DNA of 52,335 nucleotides from Zetaproteobacteria bacterium CG_4_9_14_3_um_filter_49_83 (GCA_002791545.1 PFXG01000034.1:1-52335), one strand, 5' to 3'; counted from the first letter of the stretch, positions 8,035-19,782 are shown. Program-made: numbers and translations. The notes: a model not told the origin generated them from the letters alone.

Positions 8035-11000
8035 TTACATCAACACGCGTTCGATACCGCCCCGCTTGATGCGTTCAATAAAACTGTTCTGCCAATCTTC
8101 TCCGTGCAACTGCCTGACCAGTTCAACCACAATATAGTCAGCTTCCACACCGGTTTCACCCTGCAAGCGGCTCAGCCCCTGCAAACATGAGGGACAGGAG
8201 GTTAGAACCTTCTGTGCTTCATCACCCTGGGCTGAAAGCAAAAGGCTGGCTTTCAGCATTTCTTCTTCCTTACGCATGCGAATTTTGCCGGCAATATCAG
8301 GGCTGGCTACAGCCAGTGTTCCGGCCTCACCACAACATTGATCGGACTTCACCGCATCTTTACCCAACAGCGAATGAATGGCTGTTGCCGAGCCGTGCTG
8401 TTTCAAAGGCGTATGACAAGGTTCATGGTACATATACTGCACGCCTTCAATCTCTGGAGCCTGTACGCCTTGCGACATCAGGTACTCATGAATATCAATC
8501 AGCGGAGCGTCAGGAAACACTTCCTGCAACTGATAGCGTGTCAACTGGTCGTAACAGGTACCACAAGAGACAACCACAGCCTCAAAATCAAGATAGGACA
8601 AAGCATTTTTCATGCGATGAAACAGCACACGATTATCGTAGGTAATCTGATCGCCCACGGCATGATCTCCCGATGCAGTACTCGGGTAACCGCAGCACAA
8701 ATACGATGGCGGCAATACCACATTAACACCCAGCTCAAAAAGCATTGCCTGTGTTGCCAGTCCAACCTGCGAAAACAAACGCTCAGAACCACAACCCGGA
8801 AAATAAAATACCGCTCTGCCATTGGCTTTTTCAGGATTGCGCAACACCGGAATAAGGTTTTTGTCACGCGACTCAATACCCAGCATCTGGCGGGTTGTGT
8901 GCAGTGGAATCGATGGTAAAGGGCGCTCAATAAAATTGATCACCTGCGCCGGAATACCTTCAAGATTTCGTTGTACGGCCGTTTGTTTTTTCACCAGCCC
9001 CACAGCTTTCAATGCTGCATGCGCCAAACGGTGCCCGGCATAGCCCCAGCGAATCACCACCTTACGCATCAGATGTACTGCATCCGGATGTTTCATGACC
9101 AGAAATGCCATAGACAAACGCGAACCAAGGTTTAACCGGCTCTGGCCCTTATCTTTAAGCAAGGCACGGATCTTTTCTGTCACATTGCCAAAATCAATAT
9201 TGACCGGACATGGTGATTCACACTTGTGACAAATGGTGCAGTGATCAGCCACATCATGCAGTCCTTCGAATTGCTCGAAAGAAATCCCGGCCCCTGTTTG
9301 CGATTCAAACAAGAAGGCCTCAATAATTCCGCCGGTGGCCTGAATCTTATTGCGGGGTGAATACAGCATATTTGCCCGTGGAAAATGAGTATTGCAGACC
9401 GGCTTACACTTACCACAACGCAAACACGGTGAAATCTCCTCAGACAGCTCCGTCAGATCTGCTGCCTCCATGATAACGGACTCATGCTCAAGCAAATTGA
9501 AGCTGGGTGTATAAGTCAGGCTCAAATCCAGTCCGGGTTGTAATTTACCACGATTAAATAAGTCATCCGGATCAGCTTTTTTCAGATATGCCGCTGTTTC
9601 CAGCAGCACATCCTGATTCAAATAAGACAGCTTGGTGATGCCGATTCCATGTTCGCCGGAAATCACCCCCCCCAGCTCTTCCGCCTTGGCCATCACCCTT
9701 TCCACGACATGATGAGCGCGTTTCATCATCAGATAATCGTTCGAATTCACAGGAATATTGGTGTGCACATTGCCATCACCGGCATGCATGTGGGTTGCCA
9801 CCACAACGCGACCGGATAAAACCCGCTGATGAATTTCATGAATTTTATTGATCAGCGTCTTGTTACCGCGCAGACGATCCAGCAAGGAAGCCTGTACTTC
9901 CGCGCGATATGAAATCCGCAAATCACCGCGCTGTATCACGCGGAATAATGACTCCGTTGGCTTGATTTTGATATCCGGTACCAGCTCGGGCATATCTTCA
10001 GCCGGTTCGTCCAGGCCCTTTAGCGCCTGCGTCCAGCGTTGTTTTACCCGCCTTAGTTTTTGCAGACACGTTGCCAGTTTTTCTGCCAGATTCACATCCT
10101 CATCAAGATTCAGCGTCTGCCTTAATAACTGATTGTTTGACAACAATTGCGACTCAATGCTGCCAAAGTAGCTTTCCAGTTCATCCAGTATCTGCAATTT
10201 ATTGCTGATTGAATTCTCAATGTTGATATGCTCGATATAATCATTGTATTCCGCCAGTCGATTCAACGGAATCACCACATCTTCATTCATTTTAAAAGCG
10301 CGGGTATGTTTGGCAATTGCCGCCATACGACCACGGTCACCCCAATAACGAGCCCGATCCTGCGCCGAAATAGCGACAAAACCTTCACCATTACCCAGCG
10401 AAGTAATGCGGCAAATATCGGCACAGACCTGAGCCACGCGCAGTTCATCATTGCCCGATACATCGATCAGCAACACCACACGCGGCCGCTCGCGGCGGGT
10501 CGATTTACTCACATAATTAATCGCTTTGACATATTTCTCGTCAAAATGCTCGAAACCCTCAAGAAACACATCATCCATCGAATCATCGTGATTTTTGATC
10601 CCCACCAGTGCTCTGGTTGCATCATTCAAATCCTGACCGAAAAATTCACAACAGACCGTGCGCGTAATCTCAAATGGTCTATGCAGCACAAATGTAGCTT
10701 CGGTGATAAATCCATCGGTACCCTCTTTCTGAATACCCGGCAAACCACCCATGGCCTTGCGCGTAACATCTTTACCCAGGCCTTCACGCCTGAAAATTGA
10801 GCCCGGAAGATTCAGAATTTCTTCTGCAATCAGTTCACCACTTACGCTATCTGTGCGAGTCAGTTTAAATTCAGTGTTCGCCACATTATGCAGCTTACCC
10901 ATATTGTGATTCAACCGCTCAACCTCAAGCCAGTTTCCATCAGGCGTAACCATTTTCCAGGAAAGCAGATTATCCACACAGGTGCCCCAGATCACCGCAT

Positions 11001-11841
11001 GTTTACCCCCTGCATTGGAAGCCACATTACCACCGATGGTACAGGCCCAAAGACTGGTCGGATCGGTAGCGAAGACGCCGGGTCTGGATGCTTCCATCAC
11101 TTTACCGGTTACGGCACCTGCCTGCGCAGTAATCGTATCAACCACACCTTTATCGCCGATATCGCGAGATTTCACTTCACCGATAAAATCAAACTTCTCG
11201 ACATTAATCATCACCGCGTTGTTGGACAGCGGCACCGAACCACCACAAAGACCGGTCCCTCCCCCACGCGGAATAACGACAAGTTCCAGTTTCGCAATCG
11301 CACGAACCAGACCGGGAATTTCGTCCGGTTTATCCGGAGTAATCACGCAGAACGGGTGGTGCGAACGCCAGTCTGTCGCATCCGTCGCATGGTGCGTCAG
11401 AGTGTAAGCATCAAAATGGATATTATTGGGATGCGTGTGTTTCGACAATTTACGAAAAGCTTCTTTGCGCTTTTTCGGCTCACAATCAAACCACTCATAG
11501 AACTCATCCAGCATTCGCTCGGTGCAAACCGCCACTTTTTGGGCGCGGGGATTATCTTCTGCGCCTTTAATGATGCGCTGCAATCTCGCCTGATGACGCT
11601 GCCGCATTTGCTTTAAACGCTTACTGTGATTGAGCAGATCATTTTTCAGGAAAACATTACGCTCAACCACCCACACATCACCCAGAATTTCAAACAACAT
11701 TCGCGCCGACCGGCCTGTACGGCGCTGAATCCTGAGCACATTCAGATCATCCCAGGCATCCTCGCCAAGAAAACGTTTGACGATTTCCCTGTCAGAATAA
11801 GAGGTATAATTGTAAGGAATCTCGCGGATATTATCGCTCAA
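8035..11841 (-). CDS. DUF3683-FAD/FMN oxidoreductase fused to Fe-S and two CCG domains (D-lactate/glycolate dehydrogenase-like)
   Basis: A multidomain flavoprotein of about 1268 residues. Domains in order: an N-terminal DUF3683 region (IREIPYNYTSYSDREIV); an FAD-binding domain with VIPRGGGTGLCGGS near 190-203; a FAD-oxidase C-terminal domain with HMHAGDGNVHTN (about 684-695) and GEHGIG (about 729-734); two 4Fe-4S sites, CLRCGKCKPVC (about 806-816) and CTICHKCESPCP (about 868-879); and two CCG domains (CCGYPS, CGTCYDQL, CCGEAGT, CPSCLQG). It resembles GlcD fused to GlcF, so oxidation of a 2-hydroxy acid (D-lactate, glycolate or a relative) with electrons passed to quinone is likely; the substrate is not provable here. 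I prefer the TTG at 11841, with GGAG 8 bases upstream and the family start SDNIREIPYNY. The in-frame ATG at 11907 adds 22 residues that look unnatural. Confidence 0.88.
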   Translation of the reverse strand: MSDNIREIPYNYTSYSDREIVKRFLGEDAWDDLNVLRIQRRTGRSARMLFEILGDVWVVERNVFLKNDLLNHSKRLKQMRQRHQARLQRIIKGAEDNPRAQKVAVCTERMLDEFYEWFDCEPKKRKEAFRKLSKHTHPNNIHFDAYTLTHHATDATDWRSHHPFCVITPDKPDEIPGLVRAIAKLELVVIPRGGGTGLCGGSVPLSNNAVMINVEKFDFIGEVKSRDIGDKGVVDTITAQAGAVTGKVMEASRPGVFATDPTSLWACTIGGNVASNAGGKHAVIWGTCVDNLLSWKMVTPDGNWLEVERLNHNMGKLHNVANTEFKLTRTDSVSGELIAEEILNLPGSIFRREGLGKDVTRKAMGGLPGIQKEGTDGFITEATFVLHRPFEITRTVCCEFFGQDLNDATRALVGIKNHDDSMDDVFLEGFEHFDEKYVKAINYVSKSTRRERPRVVLLIDVSGNDELRVAQVCADICRITSLGNGEGFVAISAQDRARYWGDRGRMAAIAKHTRAFKMNEDVVIPLNRLAEYNDYIEHINIENSISNKLQILDELESYFGSIESQLLSNNQLLRQTLNLDEDVNLAEKLATCLQKLRRVKQRWTQALKGLDEPAEDMPELVPDIKIKPTESLFRVIQRGDLRISYRAEVQASLLDRLRGNKTLINKIHEIHQRVLSGRVVVATHMHAGDGNVHTNIPVNSNDYLMMKRAHHVVERVMAKAEELGGVISGEHGIGITKLSYLNQDVLLETAAYLKKADPDDLFNRGKLQPGLDLSLTYTPSFNLLEHESVIMEAADLTELSEEISPCLRCGKCKPVCNTHFPRANMLYSPRNKIQATGGIIEAFLFESQTGAGISFEQFEGLHDVADHCTICHKCESPCPVNIDFGNVTEKIRALLKDKGQSRLNLGSRLSMAFLVMKHPDAVHLMRKVVIRWGYAGHRLAHAALKAVGLVKKQTAVQRNLEGIPAQVINFIERPLPSIPLHTTRQMLGIESRDKNLIPVLRNPEKANGRAVFYFPGCGSERLFSQVGLATQAMLFELGVNVVLPPSYLCCGYPSTASGDHAVGDQITYDNRVLFHRMKNALSYLDFEAVVVSCGTCYDQLTRYQLQEVFPDAPLIDIHEYLMSQGVQAPEIEGVQYMYHEPCHTPLKQHGSATAIHSLLGKDAVKSDQCCGEAGTLAVASPDIAGKIRMRKEEEMLKASLLLSAQGDEAQKVLTSCPSCLQGLSRLQGETGVEADYIVVELVRQLHGEDWQNSFIERIKRGGIERVLM

Positions 11842-11960
11842 AAGATGATCTCCGAATGAAAATTTAGTTATTCTGGCACATGCTGCTTCTGGCAGCACCG
11901 GCAACATTAGAGGGTTTAAATGAATTTTTTCTAAAATTTACAAGCTGAATATCAAATAAT

Positions 11961-14150
11961 TCAGTGTTCCTTCGCATGATCCTCCATCCCGGATGACTCA
12001 CCCAGAATTTTCTCAGCCAACGCCTGCGCGGCAGGATAGTGAATTTTTCCACTTCCTAACAGAGGCACGTCATCAACATAGAGTAGCTTTTTAGGCACCT
12101 GAATATCCGGAATGCCATTTTCATGGGCAAACTGAACCAGATGCCTGCGCTCCGCATGTTCCAGCGTGGTAATCAGAATAATTTTCTCACCCTTTCCGTG
12201 ATCCGGCATGGCCAGCGCCGCATGTCGGTATTCCGGCCAGCAATTCGATACCAGTTCCTCAACGGCCGCCAGAGAAATCATTTCCCCGGCAATCTTGGCA
12301 AAACGCTTAGCCCTGCCTTGAATAAAAACATAACCATCTTCATCAATATCGACAATATCTCCGGTGTCATACCAACCATCCGATGGTGGCTGCAGCTCTC
12401 CGGGGCGATCATGCATTACATATCCGGCCATAATATTGGGGCCTTTCACCCAAAGCTTGCCACCCGTATTAATGCCGGGCACATGCTCAAGTTTATACTC
12501 AATTGCCGGACAGAATTTACCCACCGACCCCAAACGAAATTCTCTGGGGGTATTAATCGTCAGAATAGGGGCTGTTTCAGTTGCACCGTAACCCTCAAGA
12601 ATACGCAGGCCGAACTTTGCAAACCAGAGCTGACGAGTCTCATCCTGTACCTTTTCAGCCCCGGCTATCACATAACGGAGGGAGTAAAAATCATATACAT
12701 CGGCATGTTTGGCATAGCCATTCAAAAACACATTGGTGCCAAAAATGATAGTTGCATTGATATCATAAGCCACTTCAGGAATGACTTTGTAATGAAGCGG
12801 CGACGGATAGAGAAAAATCGGCGTTCCCTGCATCAGAGGGAGTAATGTTCCTCCGGTCAAACCAAAAGAATGAAACAAGGGTAACGCATTCAGGCACACT
12901 TCCTGAGGCGTGAAGCGCATCCGTGACCGACCCTGCGAAACATTAGCCAGCAAATTCTGATGCGATAAAACCACGCCTTTAGGTATGCCTTCGGAACCCG
13001 AAGTAAACAACACCACAGCTTCATCATCAGCTTTAACCTGCCGCAAACGGCTACGGATAACAGCTCTTGATCGGTGCGCCGCATATAACCCCTTCAGCTT
13101 CTTCGTCAGCGTTAATTCAGCGCGAAGATCTTCGAGATACAGCACATTCACCCGTTCTTCCAGATAACTGGCAAGGGCTTCCAGTTCAGCCAATTCAATA
13201 AATTTCCTTGATGTGATGACTGTACCAATATTTGCGGCTTCAATGGCAAAGCCCGTAGCTTTCAAACCCATGGTAAAATTCAGCATGGCAGGCACACAAC
13301 GCATCGATTGCAAAGCCAGAAATGTAACAATGGTTGCATTGGTGTTTGGCAACAGCACACCGATGCGCTTTCCGGCTTCACAGTGGACTTTAAACAAATA
13401 ACTCAACACAAATGATTTCAGACAAAGCGTTTTATACGTCAGCGGCTGGCGATCCATATCTTCAACAATAGCATGCTGATCACCGTGAATATCGCGAGCA
13501 TCCAGTAAAGCATCCCATATTCGCTGCTGATAAGGAAAAGCCTCAAACACCATCCGCGTCATCATTGACGCAATGTGTTCTGCCGCCTTTTGCCGTCGCA
13601 TTCTGGATTTCAACGCCGGAGATAATTCGAGCTTAGCGGGCGGGAAAATAGTGATTCGCACACGCGGAAACTTACACAGATGAAAGATACCCTTTAATCT
13701 GGAATAAGTGGAATATTCAAGGCCGGAAATATGGATAGGAACAATCTGGGCATTACTTTTGTCTGCAATCATGCCGGCGCCCGAATATATTTTCATCAGT
13801 GACCCGGTCGTGGTAATTCGCCCTTCCGGAAAAACAATAACCCGGTGACCGGCATTTAAGTATTCAATCAGGCTTTTCATGGCCATGGAATCCGCGTGGT
13901 CGATTGAAAACTGTTTGGCCATAGAATCAAAAATCTTCAAATACCATGCCCTCGCATACATGCCGTGCACAGCAAAACTTTTCTCTCCGGGTAAAAACAA
14001 TGTTAAAAAAACCGGATCAAGAAAGGACACATGATTCACAATAATCAACGCCTTCTGATCCAATTGTTCATAATGCTCCAAACCTTCCACTTCGACTCGA
14101 AACAGAAGTCTCAAACAGCTTTTCGTCAACCAGGCTAGCAGTCGCATCAT
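11961..14150 (-). CDS. aas: Aas-type bifunctional acyltransferase / acyl-ACP synthetase
   Basis: A two-domain enzyme of 729 residues. The N-terminal PlsC-like domain has NHVSFLDP (His40, Asp45 of the HX4D motif) and FPEGR (107-111). The C-terminal AMP-forming domain has FTSGSEGIPKG (about 382-392), YGATETAP and GWYDTGDI. In E. coli this arrangement (Aas) re-acylates 2-acyl-glycerophosphoethanolamine using fatty acid activated on bound acyl carrier protein; it acts at the inner membrane. The start is fixed by GGAGGGAGAG located 5 bases before ATG 14150; the longer reading frame from 14171 would translate the ribosome site itself. No lplT transporter gene or fused transporter domain is present, unlike in some relatives. 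Confidence 0.9.
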   Translation of the reverse strand: MMRLLAWLTKSCLRLLFRVEVEGLEHYEQLDQKALIIVNHVSFLDPVFLTLFLPGEKSFAVHGMYARAWYLKIFDSMAKQFSIDHADSMAMKSLIEYLNAGHRVIVFPEGRITTTGSLMKIYSGAGMIADKSNAQIVPIHISGLEYSTYSRLKGIFHLCKFPRVRITIFPPAKLELSPALKSRMRRQKAAEHIASMMTRMVFEAFPYQQRIWDALLDARDIHGDQHAIVEDMDRQPLTYKTLCLKSFVLSYLFKVHCEAGKRIGVLLPNTNATIVTFLALQSMRCVPAMLNFTMGLKATGFAIEAANIGTVITSRKFIELAELEALASYLEERVNVLYLEDLRAELTLTKKLKGLYAAHRSRAVIRSRLRQVKADDEAVVLFTSGSEGIPKGVVLSHQNLLANVSQGRSRMRFTPQEVCLNALPLFHSFGLTGGTLLPLMQGTPIFLYPSPLHYKVIPEVAYDINATIIFGTNVFLNGYAKHADVYDFYSLRYVIAGAEKVQDETRQLWFAKFGLRILEGYGATETAPILTINTPREFRLGSVGKFCPAIEYKLEHVPGINTGGKLWVKGPNIMAGYVMHDRPGELQPPSDGWYDTGDIVDIDEDGYVFIQGRAKRFAKIAGEMISLAAVEELVSNCWPEYRHAALAMPDHGKGEKIILITTLEHAERRHLVQFAHENGIPDIQVPKKLLYVDDVPLLGSGKIHYPAAQALAEKILGESSGMEDHAKEH

Positions 14151-14171
14151 ATTAACTCTCCCTCCCTTCAC

Positions 14172-14429
14172 TTCCTAATCCCATCACCTGTTAGAAGCAA
14201 CTATGTTTTGAACGTCAATCAAGGTCAACACAGGTTAAAACATGATCGGAAAATGCCCTTCGCTGAGCCCGTAAACTTTCGCCTTATAGCCGCCTCCCTG
14301 CTAACCAAAAGGGATTAAACAGAAAAGAATTCGGGCGTGCTTTTTGATTAAAACTTGGGTAGTATGCGGCTCCAATTCTTTTAACATCTCAATGTAACAC
14401 AGTCGATAAAACCATACCTGGAGGGGATT
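14172..14429 (+). promoter_or_regulatory. Promoter/leader region of the Calvin-cycle operon
   Basis: A 258-base gap between the divergent aas and glpX genes, so it must hold both promoters. GTGCTT (14337-14342) and TAGTAT (14360-14365), 17 bases apart, form the only weak sigma-70-like pair I could see for glpX. A good ribosome site (GGAGGGG) precedes the glpX ATG. I saw no CbbR binding site I could defend, and no regulator gene is adjacent. Confidence 0.35.
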
Positions 14430-15383
14430 ATGCCTAAAGTAGCTGATCTGAAAATTGATCTGGTGGAAGTGTGTGAAGCCGCTGCGCGTGCCTGTGCACC
14501 GTATGTTGGTTCTGGTCAGAAAGACGAAGGTGATGGTTTAGCCGTAGATGCCATGCGCAAACGTATTAATCAGGTGAAAATGCGTGGCACAATCGTCATT
14601 GGCGAAGGCGCTAAAGATGAGGCTCCGGCGTTGTATGATGACGAAGAAGTAGGCACCGGCGAAGGCATCGGCGTTGATATTGCCGTTGACCCGATTGAAG
14701 GAACGAATTTATTTGCCAAAGACATGCCCGGCTCCATTGTAACGCTGGCTGCCGCTCCAGAAGGCTCCATGTTCCGTCCCGGTTCCTGTTTTTATATGGA
14801 CAAGCAGGTGTATCCAAAAGCCGCACGTGGAAAAATCGACCCTGAAGCACCGGTTGCAGAGCGCTTGAAACAACTTGCTTCTGCGCTGGGGAAAGATATC
14901 CGTGAATTAAAAATCTTCATTCTCGACAAACCTCGCCATCATCAAATCATGAAAGAAGTATACGCCACCGGTGCGAAAATCCGCCTGGCCACTGATGGTG
15001 ACGTGAATGGTGCTATTCAAGCTGTATTAAACATGGGCTCCGATGCCCTGTTTGGCATTGGCGGCACACCGGAAGGCATTGTGACAGCTTGTGCTGCTCG
15101 TGCCATGGGTGCTGAAATGTTCGGGCGCATGGCGCCGCAAAAAGATTTTGAAATTGAGCTTTGCAAGAAGGAAGGCATCGATACCAGTCGCATCATCACC
15201 CGCGACGAACTGGTCACCTCTGATGACTGCCTGTTTATTGCCACCGGCCTGACTTCTGGCGCTTATGTTCGCCATGTTAAAACAGGCTCGGATACCTATG
15301 GCCAATATATGACAACTGATACCGTGGTTCTTGATGGCGGCATCGGCAACATCAGAAAAGTTCAAACCACTATTCACGTTTAA
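14430..15383 (+). CDS. glpX: Class II fructose-1,6-bisphosphatase / sedoheptulose-1,7-bisphosphatase
   Basis: A 317-residue GlpX-family phosphatase. Key metal- and phosphate-binding stretches are present: [10 protein letters not shown] (57-66), VDPIEGT (86-92) and GIGGTPEG. GlpX enzymes remove the 1-phosphate of fructose-1,6-bisphosphate, and in cyanobacteria and many autotrophs also of sedoheptulose-1,7-bisphosphate. Here it heads an operon with transketolase, GAPDH, PGK, pyruvate kinase and aldolase, so a Calvin-cycle role in regenerating ribulose bisphosphate is more likely than a purely gluconeogenic one. The gap to tkt is 32 bases. Length is typical. Confidence 0.93.
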   Translation: MPKVADLKIDLVEVCEAAARACAPYVGSGQKDEGDGLAVDAMRKRINQVKMRGTIVIGEGAKDEAPALYDDEEVGTGEGIGVDIAVDPIEGTNLFAKDMPGSIVTLAAAPEGSMFRPGSCFYMDKQVYPKAARGKIDPEAPVAERLKQLASALGKDIRELKIFILDKPRHHQIMKEVYATGAKIRLATDGDVNGAIQAVLNMGSDALFGIGGTPEGIVTACAARAMGAEMFGRMAPQKDFEIELCKKEGIDTSRIITRDELVTSDDCLFIATGLTSGAYVRHVKTGSDTYGQYMTTDTVVLDGGIGNIRKVQTTIHV

Positions 15384-15415
15384 AACCAACAGAAACAACA
15401 TTAGGAGAGTATTTA

Positions 15416-17401
15416 ATGAGTAACAATCGCAGACATTTAGCTAACGCCATTCGAGTTCTATCCATGGATGCCGTTCAGAAAGCCAACTCAGGACACCCGG
15501 GCGCACCGATGGGTATGGCTGATATTGCTGAAGTGCTATGGAATAGCTACATGAAGCATAACCCTACCAACCCCGGCTGGGCGGACCGTGATCGCTTTAT
15601 CCTGTCTAACGGCCATGGCTCCATGTTGATTTATTCACTGTTACACCTGACCGGATACGATCTGCCAATGGATGAAATCAAACGTTTCCGTCAATTACAC
15701 TCCCGTACTCCGGGCCACCCTGAATATGGTTATGCACCAGGCGTTGAAACCACCACTGGCCCACTGGGTCAGGGTATCACCAATGGCGTTGGCATGGCAC
15801 TGGCTGAAAAGACTCTGGCGGCTCAGTTTAACCGTCCCGGCCATAGCATCGTTGATCATTTCACTTACGTTTTCCTGGGTGATGGCTGCCTGATGGAAGG
15901 CATTTCACATGAAGCCTGTTCACTGGCTGGCACATTGGGATTGGGCAAGCTGGTTGCATTCTGGGATGACAATGGCATTTCAATTGACGGCCACGTTGAA
16001 GGCTGGTTCTCTGATGATACTCCGGGTCGTTTTGAATCGTATGGCTGGCAAGTCATTCGTGACGTCAACGGTCATGACGCTGACGAAATTAAAGCCGCTA
16101 TCGATACAGCTCGCGCCAACACCGATCAACCGACCATGATCTGCTGCAAAACCATCATCGGTTTCGGCTCACCAAACAAATCAGGTTCACATGATTGCCA
16201 TGGTGCTGCTTTGGGTGATGCAGAATGCGCACTGGTTCGCAAAGAACTTAACTGGAACTATGAGCCATTTGTAATTCCTGAAGATGTTTATGCAGGCTGG
16301 GACGCCAAAGAAAAAGGTGCAGTTGCTGAATCAGACTGGGATTCACGCTTTGCCGCCTACGCTGAAGCGCACCCTGAACTGGCTGCAGAGTTAAAACGTC
16401 GTCTTAATAACGAACTTGCAGCTGACTGGGAAGAGAAGGCCAATGCCTTCATTGCTGAAGTTAATGCCAAAGCTGAAACGATTGCATCAAGAAAGGCTTC
16501 GCAGAATTCAATTGAAGGTTTCGCCAAATTCATGCCTGAATTCCTCGGTGGCTCTGCTGACCTGGCCGGCTCAAACCTCACCTTGTGGTCTGGCTCTAAA
16601 CCTGTTTGCGAACACACCGATGGCAACTATGTCAACTATGGTGTACGTGAATTTGGTATGACGGCTATCATCAATGGTGTTGCCCTGCATGGCGGATTTG
16701 TGCCTTATGGTGCTACATTCCTGATGTTCTCCGAGTATGCGCGAAATGCTCTGCGCATGGCCGCTCTGATGAAAGTTCGTAACATCGAAGTATACACACA
16801 TGACTCCATTGGTCTGGGTGAAGACGGCCCGACGCATCAGCCTGTTGAGCAAACTGCCACGTTACGCATGATCCCGAATATGGATGTATGGCGTCCTTGC
16901 GATGCAGTTGAATCTGCAGTCTGCTGGAAAGTTGCCATTAAAAACCAGACCGGACCTTCCTCTTTGATCTTCTCACGTCAGAATCTGCCACACATGGACC
17001 GTACGGCTGATCAGATCAAGCAGATTGAACGTGGCGGTTATATCCTGCGCGATTGCGAAGGAACTCCGGATGTCATTATCATCGCAACCGGTTCCGAAGT
17101 TTCACTGGCTGTTGATGCGGCTGCGGCTTCAGACAAGAAAGTTCGTGTTGTTTCAATGCCTTCAACCAACACCTACGATCAGCAGGATGCAGCATATAAG
17201 GAATCTGTTTTACCTTCATCTGTTACCGCTCGTGTATCGGTAGAAGCTGGCGTAACCGGTTTCTGGGCTAAATACATTGGCCTTAATGGCAAAGCAATCG
17301 GCATGGACACATTCGGTGAATCTGCACCTGCCGGAGAACTGTTCAAAGAGTTTGGCATCACAACCGAAGCCGTTGTGGCAGCCATTAATGAAGTAGCTTA
17401 A
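15416..17401 (+). CDS. tkt: Transketolase
   Basis: A 661-residue, thiamine diphosphate-dependent enzyme that moves two-carbon units between sugar phosphates in the Calvin and pentose-phosphate cycles. Seen: SGHPGAPMG (25-33), NGHGSMLIY (65-73), the ThDP/magnesium motif GDGCLMEG (155-162) and the transketolase signature [14 protein letters not shown] in the middle domain. AGGAGAG precedes the ATG. The gap domain follows after 24 bases. Full length and intact. The cbbT name could also be used, given the operon. Confidence 0.95.
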   Translation: MSNNRRHLANAIRVLSMDAVQKANSGHPGAPMGMADIAEVLWNSYMKHNPTNPGWADRDRFILSNGHGSMLIYSLLHLTGYDLPMDEIKRFRQLHSRTPGHPEYGYAPGVETTTGPLGQGITNGVGMALAEKTLAAQFNRPGHSIVDHFTYVFLGDGCLMEGISHEACSLAGTLGLGKLVAFWDDNGISIDGHVEGWFSDDTPGRFESYGWQVIRDVNGHDADEIKAAIDTARANTDQPTMICCKTIIGFGSPNKSGSHDCHGAALGDAECALVRKELNWNYEPFVIPEDVYAGWDAKEKGAVAESDWDSRFAAYAEAHPELAAELKRRLNNELAADWEEKANAFIAEVNAKAETIASRKASQNSIEGFAKFMPEFLGGSADLAGSNLTLWSGSKPVCEHTDGNYVNYGVREFGMTAIINGVALHGGFVPYGATFLMFSEYARNALRMAALMKVRNIEVYTHDSIGLGEDGPTHQPVEQTATLRMIPNMDVWRPCDAVESAVCWKVAIKNQTGPSSLIFSRQNLPHMDRTADQIKQIERGGYILRDCEGTPDVIIIATGSEVSLAVDAAAASDKKVRVVSMPSTNTYDQQDAAYKESVLPSSVTARVSVEAGVTGFWAKYIGLNGKAIGMDTFGESAPAGELFKEFGITTEAVVAAINEVA

Positions 17402-17422
17402 AGCATACAAAGGAGAGGATAA

Positions 17423-18424
<1,002 letters not shown>

Positions 18425-18434
18425 GAAAGAAAAT

Positions 18435-18460
18435 AACGTGGAAGCTCTGGCTTCCACGTT
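18435..18460 (+). terminator. Hairpin just after gap (attenuator or mRNA-end structure)
   Basis: A perfect 11-bp inverted repeat, AACGTGGAAGC (18435-18445) and GCTTCCACGTT (18450-18460), with a 4-base TCTG loop, starts 10 bases after the gap stop. The following bases, TGTCTTTGCC, are only partly T-rich, so it would be a leaky terminator, a processing site or a 3-prime stabiliser between gap and pgk. Confidence 0.6.
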
Positions 18461-18519
18461 TGTCTTTGCCTGTTTAACCACGTTGTTTGCATCGCGTTCA
18501 AACAGGCAAAGACAAACGT
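18456..18519 (+). repeat. 20-bp perfect inverted repeat in the gap-pgk gap
   Basis: ACGTTTGTCTTTGCCTGTTT (18456-18475) is exactly complementary to AAACAGGCAAAGACAAACGT (18500-18519), with a 24-base loop. Its first five bases are also part of the right arm of the smaller hairpin at 18435-18460, so the two cannot both form. There is no protein-coding explanation for this symmetry. Confidence 0.85.
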
Positions 18520-18545
18520 TCACACGTTGTTGTATCAATCCAATG

Positions 18546-18600
18546 TCACATCCTTGTCATGCTCTATGGTTAGGGATGTGATTTTCTAAAGGAGTAGAAA
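18546..18600 (+). promoter_or_regulatory. Stem-loop and ribosome site before pgk
   Basis: TCACATCC (18546-18553) and GGATGTGA (18574-18581) can pair around a 20-base loop, ending 6 bases before the AAAGGAG ribosome site of pgk. It could set translation of pgk or serve as an operator. The order TCACA...TGTGA is the reverse of a CRP site, so it is not a standard CRP operator. Confidence 0.4.
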
Positions 18601-19782
18601 ATGTCCGTAATTAAAATGACCGACCTTGATCTGGCTGGCAAGCGCGTATTGATTCGTGAAGACCTGAATGTTCCGATTAAAGATGGCAAAGTAACATCTG
18701 ATGCCCGAATCCGAGCCTCTATGCCAACAATCACTCAGGCTGCCGGTGCTGGTGCCAAAGTCATGCTGATGTCCCACGTTGGTCGCCCGACCGAAGGTGA
18801 ATTCAGTGAAGAAAATTCACTGCAACCCGTAGCCGACCACCTTGCTTCTTTGCTGGGCAAACCCGTTCGCCTGATTCGTGATTACCTTGATGGCGGCTTT
18901 GAAGTTGAAGATGGCGAAGTTGTACTATTGGAAAATGTACGTTTCAACGCTGGCGAAGGAAAAAACAACGAAGAGCTGTCTAAAAAGTATGCCGCTTTGT
19001 GTGACATCTATGTCATGGATGCTTTTGGCACGGCTCACCGCGCTCAGGCTTCAACCCATGGCGCTGGTGTATATGCTCCCGTGGCTTGTGCCGGCCCATT
19101 ACTGGCTGCTGAGCTGGAAGCACTTGGCAAAGCACTGCACAACCCTGCCCGTCCGATGGTGGCAATTGTTGGCGGCTCTAAAGTTTCAACCAAATTAACT
19201 GTGCTTGAGTCATTATCAAAAGTTGTCGATCAGCTGGTTGTCGGCGGCGGTATTGCTAACACCTTTATTGCGGCAGCCGGTTATCCAGTTGGTAAATCTT
19301 TGTATGAAGCAGATCTGATCGACACTTGCAAAAAATTGACTGCTGACGCTGAATCACGTGGCGGAAGCATCCCGGTTCCGACTGATGTCGTTTGTGCCAA
19401 AGAATTCTCCCCTGCTGCTGCTGCTGAATTAAAAGCTTCAAACACAGTATTGGATGATGACATGATTTTTGACATTGGTCCCGACTCCGCAGCTGTACTG
19501 GCAGAAATCATCAAAAATGCCGGAACAATTGTCTGGAATGGTCCTGTTGGCGTATTTGAATTTGACCAGTTCGGCGAAGGAACCAAAGCCATTTCGATGG
19601 CCATTGCAGAATCAGCCGGCTTCTCCATTGCAGGTGGCGGAGATACACTGGCAGCAGTAGATAAATATGGCATTGAAGACAAGGTTTCATACATCTCTAC
19701 AGGTGGTGGTGCATTCCTTGAGTTCCTGGAAGGTAAAAAACTTCCTGCAGTTGCCATGCTTGAGGAGCGAGCAGCTAAGTGA
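18601..19782 (+). CDS. pgk: Phosphoglycerate kinase
   Basis: A 393-residue enzyme transferring phosphate between ATP and 3-phosphoglycerate; in the Calvin direction it consumes ATP. Substrate motifs REDLNVP (19-25) and SHVGRPT (58-64), the nucleotide loop [13 protein letters not shown] and the C-terminal [11 protein letters not shown] are all present. It is separated from gap by a 176-base structured gap, but its stop overlaps the pyk start by four bases (GTGA), so pgk and pyk are translationally coupled. Length is typical. Confidence 0.95.
   Translation: MSVIKMTDLDLAGKRVLIREDLNVPIKDGKVTSDARIRASMPTITQAAGAGAKVMLMSHVGRPTEGEFSEENSLQPVADHLASLLGKPVRLIRDYLDGGFEVEDGEVVLLENVRFNAGEGKNNEELSKKYAALCDIYVMDAFGTAHRAQASTHGAGVYAPVACAGPLLAAELEALGKALHNPARPMVAIVGGSKVSTKLTVLESLSKVVDQLVVGGGIANTFIAAAGYPVGKSLYEADLIDTCKKLTADAESRGGSIPVPTDVVCAKEFSPAAAAELKASNTVLDDDMIFDIGPDSAAVLAEIIKNAGTIVWNGPVGVFEFDQFGEGTKAISMAIAESAGFSIAGGGDTLAAVDKYGIEDKVSYISTGGGAFLEFLEGKKLPAVAMLEERAAK

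Noticed and set aside
11879-11895. TGCTGC-TTCTG-GCAGCA hairpin before the large oxidoreductase as a terminator of aas
   Set aside because: No T-run follows on the minus strand, and its role is uncertain.
11842-11907. 22-codon upstream extension of the large oxidoreductase
   Set aside because: It has no ribosome site and no family resemblance; a TTG at 11841 has both.
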